Positions 57,131 through 64,000 of a stretch of DNA of 64,000 nt are shown piece after piece. A program made the position numbers and the translations under genes. Source of the stretch: Hyphomicrobiales bacterium (GTDB lineage Bacteria > Pseudomonadota > Alphaproteobacteria > Rhizobiales > JACESI01); NCBI GenBank assembly GCA_013911885.1, contig JACESI010000003.1, positions 248,001 to 312,000 on the forward strand. Reading direction: 5' to 3'. How positions within the stretch are numbered: position 1 is the stretch's first letter; every line of letters starts with the position of its first letter. A model generated the notes under the pieces. It saw only the letters and a program-made list of their open reading frames with translations. It did no database searches and was not told where the DNA came from.

Positions 57131-58047
57131 CCGACATCTTCGCTGCTTCAGGGCGCTTCTGGCGCGGCAACTTGCACACACATTCAAATTTGTCCGACGG
57201 GGCTTTGGACCCTGCCATCGTTTGCAGCCGTTATGCCGCCGAAGGTTATGATTTTATAGCCCTAACCGATCACTTTGTCGGGCGTTATGGCTATCCGATA
57301 GCTGATACTGTGCCTTACCGGACGGACCGTTTCACAACCATTTTGGGCGCGGAACTGCATTCAGGCACACTTGAAAACGGTGAACTGTGGCACATTCTCG
57401 CTGTTGGCCTGCCTGCGGATTTCGCTCCATCGCTTTCGCCTGATTTCAAGCCGGTGCCAGGTCAGGAATCCGGCGCGGAAATCGCTGTACGGGCCGTGGC
57501 GGCTGGTGCCTTTGTCGCCGTCGCACATCCGCAATGGTCGGGCCTGACACTTGCGGACGCCCGTGCGATCACTTCGGCGCACGCGGTAGAGATCTACAAC
57601 CATGGCTGCCACACCGGATGTGATCGAGGCGAGGGTTTTTCGATTGCCGACCTGCTCTTGACCGAGGGGCGCCGACTGAGCCTGATTGCGACGGATGACG
57701 CACATTTTACAGAGCCTGACCATTTTGGTGGTTGGGTGATGGTAAAGGCGGAAGCGAACAATCCTGATACGTTGCTTGCTGCATTGAAGGCCGGGCATTT
57801 CTACGCCACTCAAGGCCCTGAATTGCGAGGGCTTCGCTTGGATGGTGGCGTGATTGAGGTCGAATGCTCTGCTGCTGTTTCAATAATCGTGCAGGGGCGG
57901 GGGTCGGCTGCAGTGGCGCTGCATGGGCACTCGATGACGCAAGGCAAAATAGCGCTGGATTCCCGCTGCGCCGCCTCGCCTTGGCTTCGTATCACCGTTA
58001 TTGACGCCGCCGGACGCAGAGCCTGGTCAAATCCGATCTGGCAGTAG
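57127..58047 (+). CDS. PHP-domain phosphoesterase
   Basis: A 306-residue protein with the polymerase-and-histidinol-phosphatase (PHP) fold. The metal motifs are in order: GNLHTHSNLSDG (HxH), FIALTDHF, LGAELHSG, VAHPQWS and LIATDDAHF (DxH). It has no signal peptide, so it acts in the cytoplasm. The four-base overlap with the ABC permease gene makes it part of the uptake operon, which suggests that the imported compound, or its first product, is a phosphate ester. It could instead be a nuclease-like or amidohydrolase-type member. Confidence 0.85.
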   Translation: MTDIFAASGRFWRGNLHTHSNLSDGALDPAIVCSRYAAEGYDFIALTDHFVGRYGYPIADTVPYRTDRFTTILGAELHSGTLENGELWHILAVGLPADFAPSLSPDFKPVPGQESGAEIAVRAVAAGAFVAVAHPQWSGLTLADARAITSAHAVEIYNHGCHTGCDRGEGFSIADLLLTEGRRLSLIATDDAHFTEPDHFGGWVMVKAEANNPDTLLAALKAGHFYATQGPELRGLRLDGGVIEVECSAAVSIIVQGRGSAAVALHGHSMTQGKIALDSRCAASPWLRITVIDAAGRRAWSNPIWQ

Positions 58048-58146
58048 ACATCGGTGGTTCTTGTGGAAAAATCAGGCGCGCTCGGATGCTCCAGATACGG
58101 GGATCCCAAGCTGGGATAATGCCATTCTGTTTGCAATATCATTTTA

Positions 58147-58165
58147 ATGTCCCATCATGGGACAT
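58147..58165. repeat. 19-bp perfect palindrome between convergent genes
   Basis: ATGTCCCAT-C-ATGGGACAT, nine-base arms around one base, lies between the PHP gene and the convergent leucine-rich-repeat gene. Neither side has a good T run. It may still stall both transcripts, or be a protein site. Confidence 0.55.
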
Positions 58166-58178
58166 CCGGTAAGGCCCT

Positions 58179-59198
58179 TTACGACAGAGGCACAGGCCAG
58201 GGCGGCAGCTTTTGCAGATAGGCCTGCGTCGTCCGGATGCGCTTGGCGTCGTCGCGCTGCATCGCCAACTGGTGCAGCTTGGGATCACCCTTGGTCGCGG
58301 CACAGTCCTGAAAGCGCAACCCGTCATATGCCTCCAGCGACAGCGTCTCGCCCGCCACCTCATAGGTTACCTCATCGGGACCATCCGTCTGCCATAGGCG
58401 CGCAATCGCCAACAGCGGGCGCAGATCGGTCACCGCCGCCGCCATCAGCGACACCGCCCGCAACCGGGGCAGCCCCATCAGCGGCGACAGGTCGGTCACA
58501 TTGCCAAAGCTCATCAACAACTCTTCCAGACGGTGCAGCCCCGCCAGCGAAGCCAGATCGACCACCTGCGTCGATCCGATGTTCAGACTGCGCAGCGCAG
58601 CCAGCCCGCCCAGCGCCGCAAGCTCCGTGATATCCGTATGCTCCAGCGACAGCAGTTCCAGCGCGGCAAGGTCCCGCAGCGGGCCGATATCCGCCACGCG
58701 CGTATCCTCAAGCACCAGCCATTTCAACTGCACCAGCCCACGCAGCGGGCGCAGATCGGTGATCCCGGTCTTGCTAAGGGTCAGCGCTTCCAACCCCGTG
58801 AGCGCCCCAAGGGGCGACAGATCGGTGACAGGTGCCGCATAAAGGTCCAACTCCCGCAACCCGGTCAGCGCCTGCAGCGGCGACAGGTCGGACACTTCGG
58901 TCATGCTTAGGCCCAGCTTGCGCAATCCGGCAAGGCCTGACAGCGAGGACAGGTCGCTGATCCCGGACTGATCCAGATAAAGCGCCTTCAACCCCGGCAG
59001 CGCCGTCAGCGGTGACAGGTCCAGATCACCCGCCACGCCGAGCGACAGCGCCTCAAGCTCTGTCAGCGTCTCGATCCCTTGGGGAAGCGCGTCGATGTCA
59101 TCCAGCGCCAGCGCTTCCGCCTGCGTGGCACGCGCCTCTTTCACGCGCGCCGCCGCCTCCTTGGCCGCAAGACGCCGCTCCTTGGTCACATCATCCAT
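58179..59198 (-). CDS. Cytoplasmic leucine-rich-repeat protein (internalin-like repeats)
   Basis: A 339-residue protein with about nine to ten 22-residue leucine-rich repeats (about residues 40-260). The consensus is L-x2-L-x2-L-x2-L-x-L-x3-x-I/V-T-D-L-S-P, as in LGALTGLEALTLSKTGITDL. An Ala/Arg-rich helical N-terminus precedes them and a non-repeat C-terminal cap of about 70 residues ends the protein. There is no signal peptide or anchor. LRR arrays bind proteins; the partner is unknown. GC-rich composition like the ABC block suggests a shared origin. Confidence 0.8.
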   Translation of the reverse strand: MDDVTKERRLAAKEAAARVKEARATQAEALALDDIDALPQGIETLTELEALSLGVAGDLDLSPLTALPGLKALYLDQSGISDLSSLSGLAGLRKLGLSMTEVSDLSPLQALTGLRELDLYAAPVTDLSPLGALTGLEALTLSKTGITDLRPLRGLVQLKWLVLEDTRVADIGPLRDLAALELLSLEHTDITELAALGGLAALRSLNIGSTQVVDLASLAGLHRLEELLMSFGNVTDLSPLMGLPRLRAVSLMAAAVTDLRPLLAIARLWQTDGPDEVTYEVAGETLSLEAYDGLRFQDCAATKGDPKLHQLAMQRDDAKRIRTTQAYLQKLPPWPVPLS

Positions 59199-59781
59199 GC
59201 AAGCACCCTCACACGACGTATTCTTTTTCTGCTGATACCACTCATCTGAATATCGCAGCGTTCAAAGGCAAGTAAAGGGCGAGCGGCAGCTGACGGCTCT
59301 GAGCATGCGTAATGGGTTCTGTGGCAAAGATTCCATTCCACTGCGAAGAAACCAAGACGGTGTTGTCACATTAAATCGACCGGCTTGTGAGTGTGCGTAA
59401 TGGTCGATGCTCAGGCGACATTTGCCGCATAGTTCCAGGCCCCGAGTGCTTTAAGCCGATGGTCGCGGATGGTGAGGGCGGCGCGGCGGCGGGCTGGGAC
59501 GGAGAACCGATTGCGGGTTGCGGACGGCCATGGAAACGAAGCGTTGTAATGCCCCCGGCGATCGAGGCGGCCGGCAACGGCGTCGCGACTATGCGCGTGC
59601 GGCTCGATGGCGTATCCACAGCGGCGGCGTGATTTGTGAGCTTCGGGTTCTTGCTTCGTTCCAGCAACTCAATATACTGGCCGAATGACAAGGAAACCCG
59701 ATTATTTTCGGGGATGATTACCCGGGCAGCCAAATCTCGTTTTCAAGCAATTCTACTTTTTTCAGCGCGCGTACGGGCGAT
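59199..59781. other. Gene-poor region with possible mobile-element remnants
   Basis: 583 bases without a supportable gene. GGTTCTGTGGCAAAGATT at 59315-59332 resembles the terminal repeat of IS6-family elements (from memory). On the minus strand a frame of 85 codons is open from 59668 to a stop at 59411-59413 without any ATG or GTG. Its end reads coding-like (RAALTIRDHRLKALGAWNYA), which suggests the tail of a lost gene. Other open frames overlap it, so the evidence is weak. Confidence 0.3.
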
Positions 59782-60750
59782 TTAAGTTTTGTTCCTTTGG
59801 CGCTGATGCAGGAATGACAGGACGAGCGCGATCGTCATCGCCAGATATGCTCCTACGGCGTGGGGGGCCAGGGATGGCAGGCCATAAACCAGCATTGTGC
59901 CGTTGCCACCAGGAATAATTGCCGCAGATGCCCCCATGATCGTTCCCCCGGCCAGGCACCTTAACGCCGACATAGGGTGAGGGAATTGCAATTTGAAGGT
60001 ACCGTATCGGACCGCAGCCACAACCCCTCCGACGATGACGGCGACCGCGCAGATAAATGCCAGCCAGCCGTCTTCTGGGAGCGACGGATCAATCAGACGT
60101 GCGGCGCGCCGGGACAGGACACTCATATCAGTCCACTCGCCGGCGAGGGCGTAAAGAAGGCCACCGCTGATCCCAATAATGAGCATTGCCTGGTATGGCC
60201 CCATCGTTGTGGAGCCGCGGTTCGACCAACCCCTGACCCACCGAGGAATGCGACGATAAAGGGCGGCGGCGAGCGAGACAGCGAGAGCGATCACGAAAAC
60301 AACCGCGGCGATAGAAGGCATATCCAGAAACGAGGCGGAAGGCTCGTGCAGGCCGACCCAGCTGCCATCGACCGCAGCAGCACCATGGACACCCAGGATT
60401 ATGCCGAGAATACTAAGGGCAAAAGTCAAATTGCCACCGGTCAGATACGACAATGTTCCAAGAACACAGGCATTGTTGATTCGTACGCCGAGACCGAACA
60501 CACCGCCGGCCAAGACCACGGTCAGGGTGATTGGATATCCGGATGAAAGGGCCACATCATCCGGCAGAAGCCAATGGAGCGGAACAATGACCGCGCCTGC
60601 CCCCGCGGCGGCTATACCGAGGGCACGGAAACGGTCACTGCGTCGATCAACGATCAGGGCATGCGTCGCCATGACAGCACAAATGCTGCCGCGATGGATT
60701 GCGTAGCCGACCATAAACGACAGAATGAGGAGGAGGACGATCAGGATCAT
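59782..60750 (-). CDS. YeeE/YedE-family transporter
   Basis: A 322-residue polytopic membrane protein of the YeeE/YedE (sulfur transport) family; characterised members import thiosulfate through a relay of cysteines. Cysteines lie in the right kind of place: HRGSICAVMATHA (first conserved block), INNACVLGTLSYLTGGN and ALRCLAGGTIMGASAAIIPGGN. The last block has GGN where many members have GGC. It is the third gene of an operon with a glutaredoxin and a disulfide reductase, 21 bases after the latter. Confidence 0.82.
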   Translation of the reverse strand: MILIVLLLILSFMVGYAIHRGSICAVMATHALIVDRRSDRFRALGIAAAGAGAVIVPLHWLLPDDVALSSGYPITLTVVLAGGVFGLGVRINNACVLGTLSYLTGGNLTFALSILGIILGVHGAAAVDGSWVGLHEPSASFLDMPSIAAVVFVIALAVSLAAALYRRIPRWVRGWSNRGSTTMGPYQAMLIIGISGGLLYALAGEWTDMSVLSRRAARLIDPSLPEDGWLAFICAVAVIVGGVVAAVRYGTFKLQFPHPMSALRCLAGGTIMGASAAIIPGGNGTMLVYGLPSLAPHAVGAYLAMTIALVLSFLHQRQRNKT

Positions 60751-60771
60751 GTTCGCACCACGAGAGCACGT

Positions 60772-62229
60772 TCAACCGCCCGGTCCACAGTCGATGCAGC
60801 GCAGCGGCGGGTTGGGGCCGAACTCCAGCGCGGCTGCGAGATTACGCAGTGCGGTGCGCAGGCCTTCCTCCAGCACGGGATGGTAGAACGGGCGTTGCAG
60901 GGCTTCGGTCACCGTCAGGCGGCTCTCGATGGTCCAGGCCAGTAAGTGACCGATATGTTCAGCGGCGGGGCTGATCATTTCCGCGCCGAGCAGCACCCCG
61001 CTCTCGCGTTCACCATAAACACGCAACAACCCCTTGTCCTTGCCGATGACACGGGCGCGGCCCTGATCCTCGAAAGACACTTCGCCATAGGCAAAATCAA
61101 TCCCGGCCTTTTTAAGCTCGCGATAGCTGCGCCCGGCGATCGCAATCTGCGGATCGGAGAACACGATCCCAAGCTCTGTCCGTCTGGTGCGGCGATAAAC
61201 ATTCGGATAGTGCGAGGCGTTCTCTCCCGCGATGCGGCCTTCATCGGCCGCCTCGTGCAGCAGCGGCAATTCGATGGCGGCATCGCCAGTCACGAAGATG
61301 GAGGATAATCCGTCCCCCTTCATATCCGCGCGCATGGACATGCGGTCATGACGGGGCGAACCTCGATCGTCGAGTACGAGTGAGGTGTTTTCGATTCCGA
61401 TCCTGTCAATATTCGGACGCCGTCCGGTCGCCGCCAGCAAAAAGTCAAAGCGTTCCTCGCCTGTGTCGGAGCGGTCGCTCTTATCAGTCCAGCGCACGAC
61501 GACCTCGTCACCATCGCGGGAAATCTGTGTTTCGGCATGGAAATGCGCCTTGATTTCAGAGCTGAAGATCGCACGCGCATAGGCAACAAGATCTGGATCA
61601 CTGAGCAGCCCTACGGAATTGCTCCGCCCAAAAAGATGCACCCGCACCCCGAGCCGCGAAAGCGCCTGGCCGAGTTCCAGCCCGATGACACCGGCGCCAA
61701 AGACGGCGACCGAGCGGGGCAGATCCTGCCAGTCAAAGACATCATCATTGATGATAAGCCGGTCTCCTGCTTCTTCGAAAGCCGGCGGTATAATGGGACG
61801 GGATCCGGTCGCGATGATAATCGTGCGAGCGGTCAGCCTGGAGCCATCATCGAGTTCCAGCGTGTTGTCGTCGATGAAGCGGGCGTTCTGCCGGATCAGA
61901 TGCTTTTGATCGAAGCTATCAACCGCTTCATTGACGAAACCGACAAAGCGGTCACGTTCACGGCGCACACGGTCCATTACTGCGATCCCGTCGATTTCGA
62001 CCGTGCCGACGGATACGCCGAACTTTTCTGTGTGCCTTGCTTCATGCGCTGCATCGGCGGCTGCGATCAACAGCTTGGAAGGCATGCAGCCCACGCGTGC
62101 ACAGGTGGTCCCAAGCGGCCCGCCGTCAATCAAGGCGACCCGGTTTGTCTGCTTTGTGACCTCTCGGTAGGCTGCCATCCCGGCAGTGCCTGCGCCAAGG
62201 ATCGCGACATCTACGTCATGTTTTCGCAT
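60772..62229 (-). CDS. Class I FAD-dependent disulfide oxidoreductase with C-terminal CxxC tail
   Basis: A 485-residue flavoprotein annotated by similarity as dihydrolipoyl dehydrogenase-like. FAD loop AILGAGTAGMAAYRE at the N-terminus, redox disulfide GTTCARVGCMPSK (C-x4-C), NAD(P) loop VAVFGAGVIGLELGQ near residue 170 and the catalytic FYHPVLEEGL His-Glu pair near the end are all present. After the dimer domain the protein ends LRCIDCGPGG, a second CxxC pair absent from ordinary lipoamide dehydrogenases. Next to a glutaredoxin gene, it may reduce that protein or a sulfur compound rather than lipoamide. Confidence 0.85.
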   Translation of the reverse strand: MRKHDVDVAILGAGTAGMAAYREVTKQTNRVALIDGGPLGTTCARVGCMPSKLLIAAADAAHEARHTEKFGVSVGTVEIDGIAVMDRVRRERDRFVGFVNEAVDSFDQKHLIRQNARFIDDNTLELDDGSRLTARTIIIATGSRPIIPPAFEEAGDRLIINDDVFDWQDLPRSVAVFGAGVIGLELGQALSRLGVRVHLFGRSNSVGLLSDPDLVAYARAIFSSEIKAHFHAETQISRDGDEVVVRWTDKSDRSDTGEERFDFLLAATGRRPNIDRIGIENTSLVLDDRGSPRHDRMSMRADMKGDGLSSIFVTGDAAIELPLLHEAADEGRIAGENASHYPNVYRRTRRTELGIVFSDPQIAIAGRSYRELKKAGIDFAYGEVSFEDQGRARVIGKDKGLLRVYGERESGVLLGAEMISPAAEHIGHLLAWTIESRLTVTEALQRPFYHPVLEEGLRTALRNLAAALEFGPNPPLRCIDCGPGG

Positions 62230-62250
62230 TTCCTGTCCCTCGTCGTTGGT

Positions 62251-62523
62251 TCAGACTATCTCGCCTATCCGCAGCAGCGGATCAAGGTTGCCGGCCTTGT
62301 CGAGCACGACAAGATCGCTGTTTCCACCGACATGATAATCGCCAATGAAAATCTGCGGTACTGTCTTGCGACCCCCGCTGCGAGTGATCATCTCGGCGAG
62401 CAGAGCTGGATCGTCGGAAACCTCATGATTTATGAAATTCACTCCCTTTGAATGAAGAAGGGCCTTTGCGGCCCGGCAATAGGGACAGTATTCCTTGGTG
62501 TAGAGCGTGACTTGTGGTTGCAT
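62251..62523 (-). CDS. grxC: Glutaredoxin
   Basis: A 90-residue dithiol glutaredoxin of the GrxC type: active site CPYC in LYTKEYCPYCRAAK, TVPQIFIGDYHVGGNSDL with the cis-Pro and the GG that binds glutathione. It is the first gene of the operon grx-reductase-yeeE. GAAAGG nine bases ahead of the ATG is the ribosome-binding site and belongs to the last unit of an 11-bp tandem repeat. Confidence 0.92.
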   Translation of the reverse strand: MQPQVTLYTKEYCPYCRAAKALLHSKGVNFINHEVSDDPALLAEMITRSGGRKTVPQIFIGDYHVGGNSDLVVLDKAGNLDPLLRIGEIV

Positions 62524-62534
62524 CGCGGCAATCC

Positions 62535-62590
62535 TTTCATTGGCCTTTCATTGGCCTTTCACTGGCCTTTCACTGGCCTTTCAACTGGCA
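62535..62590 (-). repeat. Array of 11-bp tandem repeats forming the grxC leader
   Basis: Read towards grxC, the units are GGCCAATGAAA (62535-62545), GGCCAATGAAA (62546-62556), GGCCAGTGAAA (62557-62567), GGCCAGTGAAA (62568-62578) and a diverged GCCAGTTGAAA (to about 62590). Each unit junction carries GAAAGG, a Shine-Dalgarno-like string, and the two nearest units carry ATG. One of these opens a four-codon leader ORF (ATGAAAGGCCAATGA). Confidence 0.9.
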
Positions 62591-62829
62591 TTTGAATTGG
62601 GGTGAACGCCCGCTCATCTTCCGTTTCCGTCGCGGGTCTTGGTAGGCTCAGCCGTTACAGGGGAGCCGGTTCAGCGCATTCCTTTAGGAATAACAGCAAC
62701 GCCCGGCATTACAATGTCTTTCAGCAATAATTGTCCGGGCACGACCGATGAAACAGAAAAACCGCCGAAGCTGGCACCGGTCACGGGCGATTCTTGGGCT
62801 GTTGTAATGGTCATGCCAGTTTCTTTCTT

Positions 62830-62841
62830 GACCGCTCGGTC
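62830..62841. promoter_or_regulatory. Candidate TetR/NemR-type operator 1
   Basis: GACCGCTCGGTC, a near-perfect palindrome (GACCG/CGGTC) fitting GACC-N4-GGTC, about 108 bases upstream of the TetR start. Known NemR boxes have the form AGACC-N4-GGTCT (from memory). Confidence 0.45.
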
Positions 62842-62897
62842 TTGAAGTTGGTATCACGTTTTGCACCAGAGCGAGCGAGGTAGAGATAGAAATTAAA

Positions 62898-62908
62898 GAC
62901 CGAATGGT
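62898..62908. promoter_or_regulatory. Candidate TetR/NemR-type operator 2
   Basis: GACCGAATGGT fits the same GACC-N4-GGT pattern and lies 40 bases ahead of the TetR start, suitable for autorepression. Confidence 0.35.
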
Positions 62909-62948
62909 AAAGAAATAAATTTTCACACCTTCGTGAGGAGTTCTTGAC

Positions 62949-63578
62949 ATGCCGAAACGTGGACGCCCGAGAAAACGCGACACCGACGAGGTGCTGTCGC
63001 AAATCATGCAACTGTTCTGGGAGCATGGATACGAGGCCACAGGTCTGAGCGTTATCATTGCCGTGACCGGCATGGGCAAGGCGAGCCTTTATTCTACCTT
63101 TGGCAACAAACATGAGATGTATCTCAAGGCACTTGCCCACTATGAAAAGCTGGTGGTGGATTCCGCCGTCGCAACACTTCGCGCACCGCTCCTTGCGCCG
63201 TTGCAGCGGATCGAGGCTTTCCTGTCCACTCCGATTACCGCTGAATGCGACAATGCGGACAAGCGGGGATGTTTCCTGTGCAACGCGGCAGCAGATCGCG
63301 CCTCTCTCGACAAGGAGACCGACGCTCTCGTAAGGCGCGCCTACGAAAAAATGTACACCGCGATTGCCGATGCGTTGCGAGAGATCGATCTGGACAGAGA
63401 CCCGGTGATTGTCGCACAACAGGCACAGCTTGTACTCACCCTCTATTCCGGCATGCGCGTGATGGCGCGGACAGGGATGAAGAAGGACGAACTTGTATCG
63501 GCCAAAACAGCTGCGATGGAAAACCTGGGACATACGATGACGCAGGTTCATCATGAAGGGTCAAATCGCCGCGCGTGA
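62949..63578 (+). CDS. TetR/AcrR-family regulator
   Basis: A 209-residue repressor. Helix-turn-helix at about residues 25-60 (YEATGLSVIIAVTGMGKASLYSTFGNK). The ligand domain contains DKRGCFLCNAAADRA; cysteines at this position act as electrophile or oxidant sensors in NemR-like members. The ATG at 62949 has GAGGAG about ten bases upstream. It is divergent from the glutaredoxin operon and may repress it and itself. Confidence 0.88.
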   Translation: MPKRGRPRKRDTDEVLSQIMQLFWEHGYEATGLSVIIAVTGMGKASLYSTFGNKHEMYLKALAHYEKLVVDSAVATLRAPLLAPLQRIEAFLSTPITAECDNADKRGCFLCNAAADRASLDKETDALVRRAYEKMYTAIADALREIDLDRDPVIVAQQAQLVLTLYSGMRVMARTGMKKDELVSAKTAAMENLGHTMTQVHHEGSNRRA

Positions 63579-63799
63579 GGCTGCGCGTGAAAGTGAAAAC
63601 CGCGCATAATCGGCCATGAAAGCAAGCCACCGATTGAACGAAGTCAGTTGTGAAAGCCAACAATGACGCTCGCAGGATTAACCACAGCAGACAGGTTGCA
63701 ACGAACTGTCCGCACCGGCGATATTCCGGCTGAGGCCATATTTTCATTTTCGCCGTCAGGCCTTACCTTGAGGCCGCAAAACAACAGGGAAAAGTGTCG

Positions 63800-64000
63800 A
63801 TGGATCTTGGCTTATCGGAGCGTGTGCGACCGCTGCTTGAACAGGTGCGGCGCATGGTGGTCGAGGAAATCGAGCCGCTTGATGGCGAATATCATGCAGA
63901 GGTCGGCCGACACCCCTCCGGTGACCGCTTCCGGCATACGCAGCGTCAGCTTGAAATTCTTGATGGCCTGAAGGCAAAGGCGAAGGAGCGCGGACTGTGG
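63800..64000 (+). CDS. Acyl-CoA dehydrogenase-like protein, N-terminal fragment
   Basis: The frame is open from ATG 63800 (or GTG 63794) to the right edge; 67 residues are visible. MDLGLSERVRPLLEQV, EEIEPLDGEYHAEV and GDRFRHTQRQLEIL match the start of the ACAD10/11-like branch of acyl-CoA dehydrogenases. An AGGGAAAAG site precedes it. The catalytic parts lie outside the window. Confidence 0.7.
   Translation, partial: MDLGLSERVRPLLEQVRRMVVEEIEPLDGEYHAEVGRHPSGDRFRHTQRQLEILDGLKAKAKERGLW

Larger units (their letters stand above)
62591..62948. other. Divergent promoter region of grxC and the TetR gene
   Basis: No gene is supported here; short frames on both strands lack family features. It holds the two TetR-type boxes and a small palindrome ATTCC-TTTA-GGAAT near 62680. 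Promoters for both units should lie here. Confidence 0.45.

Noticed and set aside
62639..62845. 68-codon frame between grxC and the TetR gene
   Set aside because: No ribosome-binding site or family; it covers the regulatory region with a TetR box.

Overview
The window reads as chromosome of an alphaproteobacterium of the order Hyphomicrobiales (Rhizobiales), most like the Brucella/Ochrobactrum-type families. The reasons are the moderately high GC content, the split F0 ATP-synthase operon with a duplicated b subunit (atpI-atpB-atpE-atpF'-atpF), the mutY-smc pair, and several families I associate with rhizobia (TIGR02301, the PA0069-type radical SAM protein, a DciA-like protein). This placement is inferred from gene content. 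No rRNA or other species marker lies in the window.

From 0 to 44.5 kb the layout is dense, ordinary core chromosome. In order it holds: the start of a chemoreceptor, glpK, a MocR-type regulator facing an FMN-binding protein, glk, mutY-smc, a DsbA-like lipoprotein, a DciA-like protein, the F0 operon, rnhB, a radical SAM protein, moaB, an aquaporin, ispE, a TPR lipoprotein or secreted protein, a polyprenyl diphosphate synthase, a DUF2007-methyltransferase-S49 peptidase run, and glyQ and glyS with two genes between them. Next come a PPDK-like protein whose nucleotide-binding domain looks eroded, a SleB/CwlJ-type hydrolase, an MFS transporter, a phosphatase-HD-ygfZ run, and assorted housekeeping genes (NUDIX, SRAP, class III aminotransferase, MBL hydrolase). 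Convergent genes are packed tightly, and glpK and the MocR gene share a palindromic CTAG for their stop codons.

A tRNA-Gln(TTG) gene at 44.49 kb marks the start of an accessory region reaching to about 63.6 kb. The first 2 kb behind it hold a lower-GC hypothetical membrane protein, a truncated DUF4365 gene and two short fragments that could be remains of a regulator/metallopeptidase module. Three catabolic or transport cassettes follow. (1) A TRAP transporter with an alpha/beta hydrolase stands divergent from a LysR regulator, with a CuyA/D-cysteine-desulfhydrase-like PLP enzyme downstream; two matching ATGCA-N5-TGCAT palindromes tie these units together. (2) A polyamine-type ABC importer is translationally overlapped with a PHP-type phosphoesterase, flanked by an 89-bp element with perfect 16-bp inverted repeats and by a leucine-rich-repeat protein. 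(3) A redox/sulfur operon encodes a glutaredoxin, a FAD disulfide reductase with a CxxC tail and a YeeE/YedE-type transporter; it is preceded by five 11-bp tandem repeats and faces a TetR regulator with two GACC-N4-GGT boxes. An acyl-CoA dehydrogenase gene runs off the right edge.

The best candidates for something undescribed are the glutaredoxin/reductase/YeeE operon with its repeat array, the LysR-linked TRAP/hydrolase/PLP-lyase cassette, the ABC/PHP operon, and the PPDK homologue that keeps its phospho-histidine and PEP site but lacks key ATP-site residues. No CRISPR array, rRNA, complete insertion sequence or integrase gene was seen.
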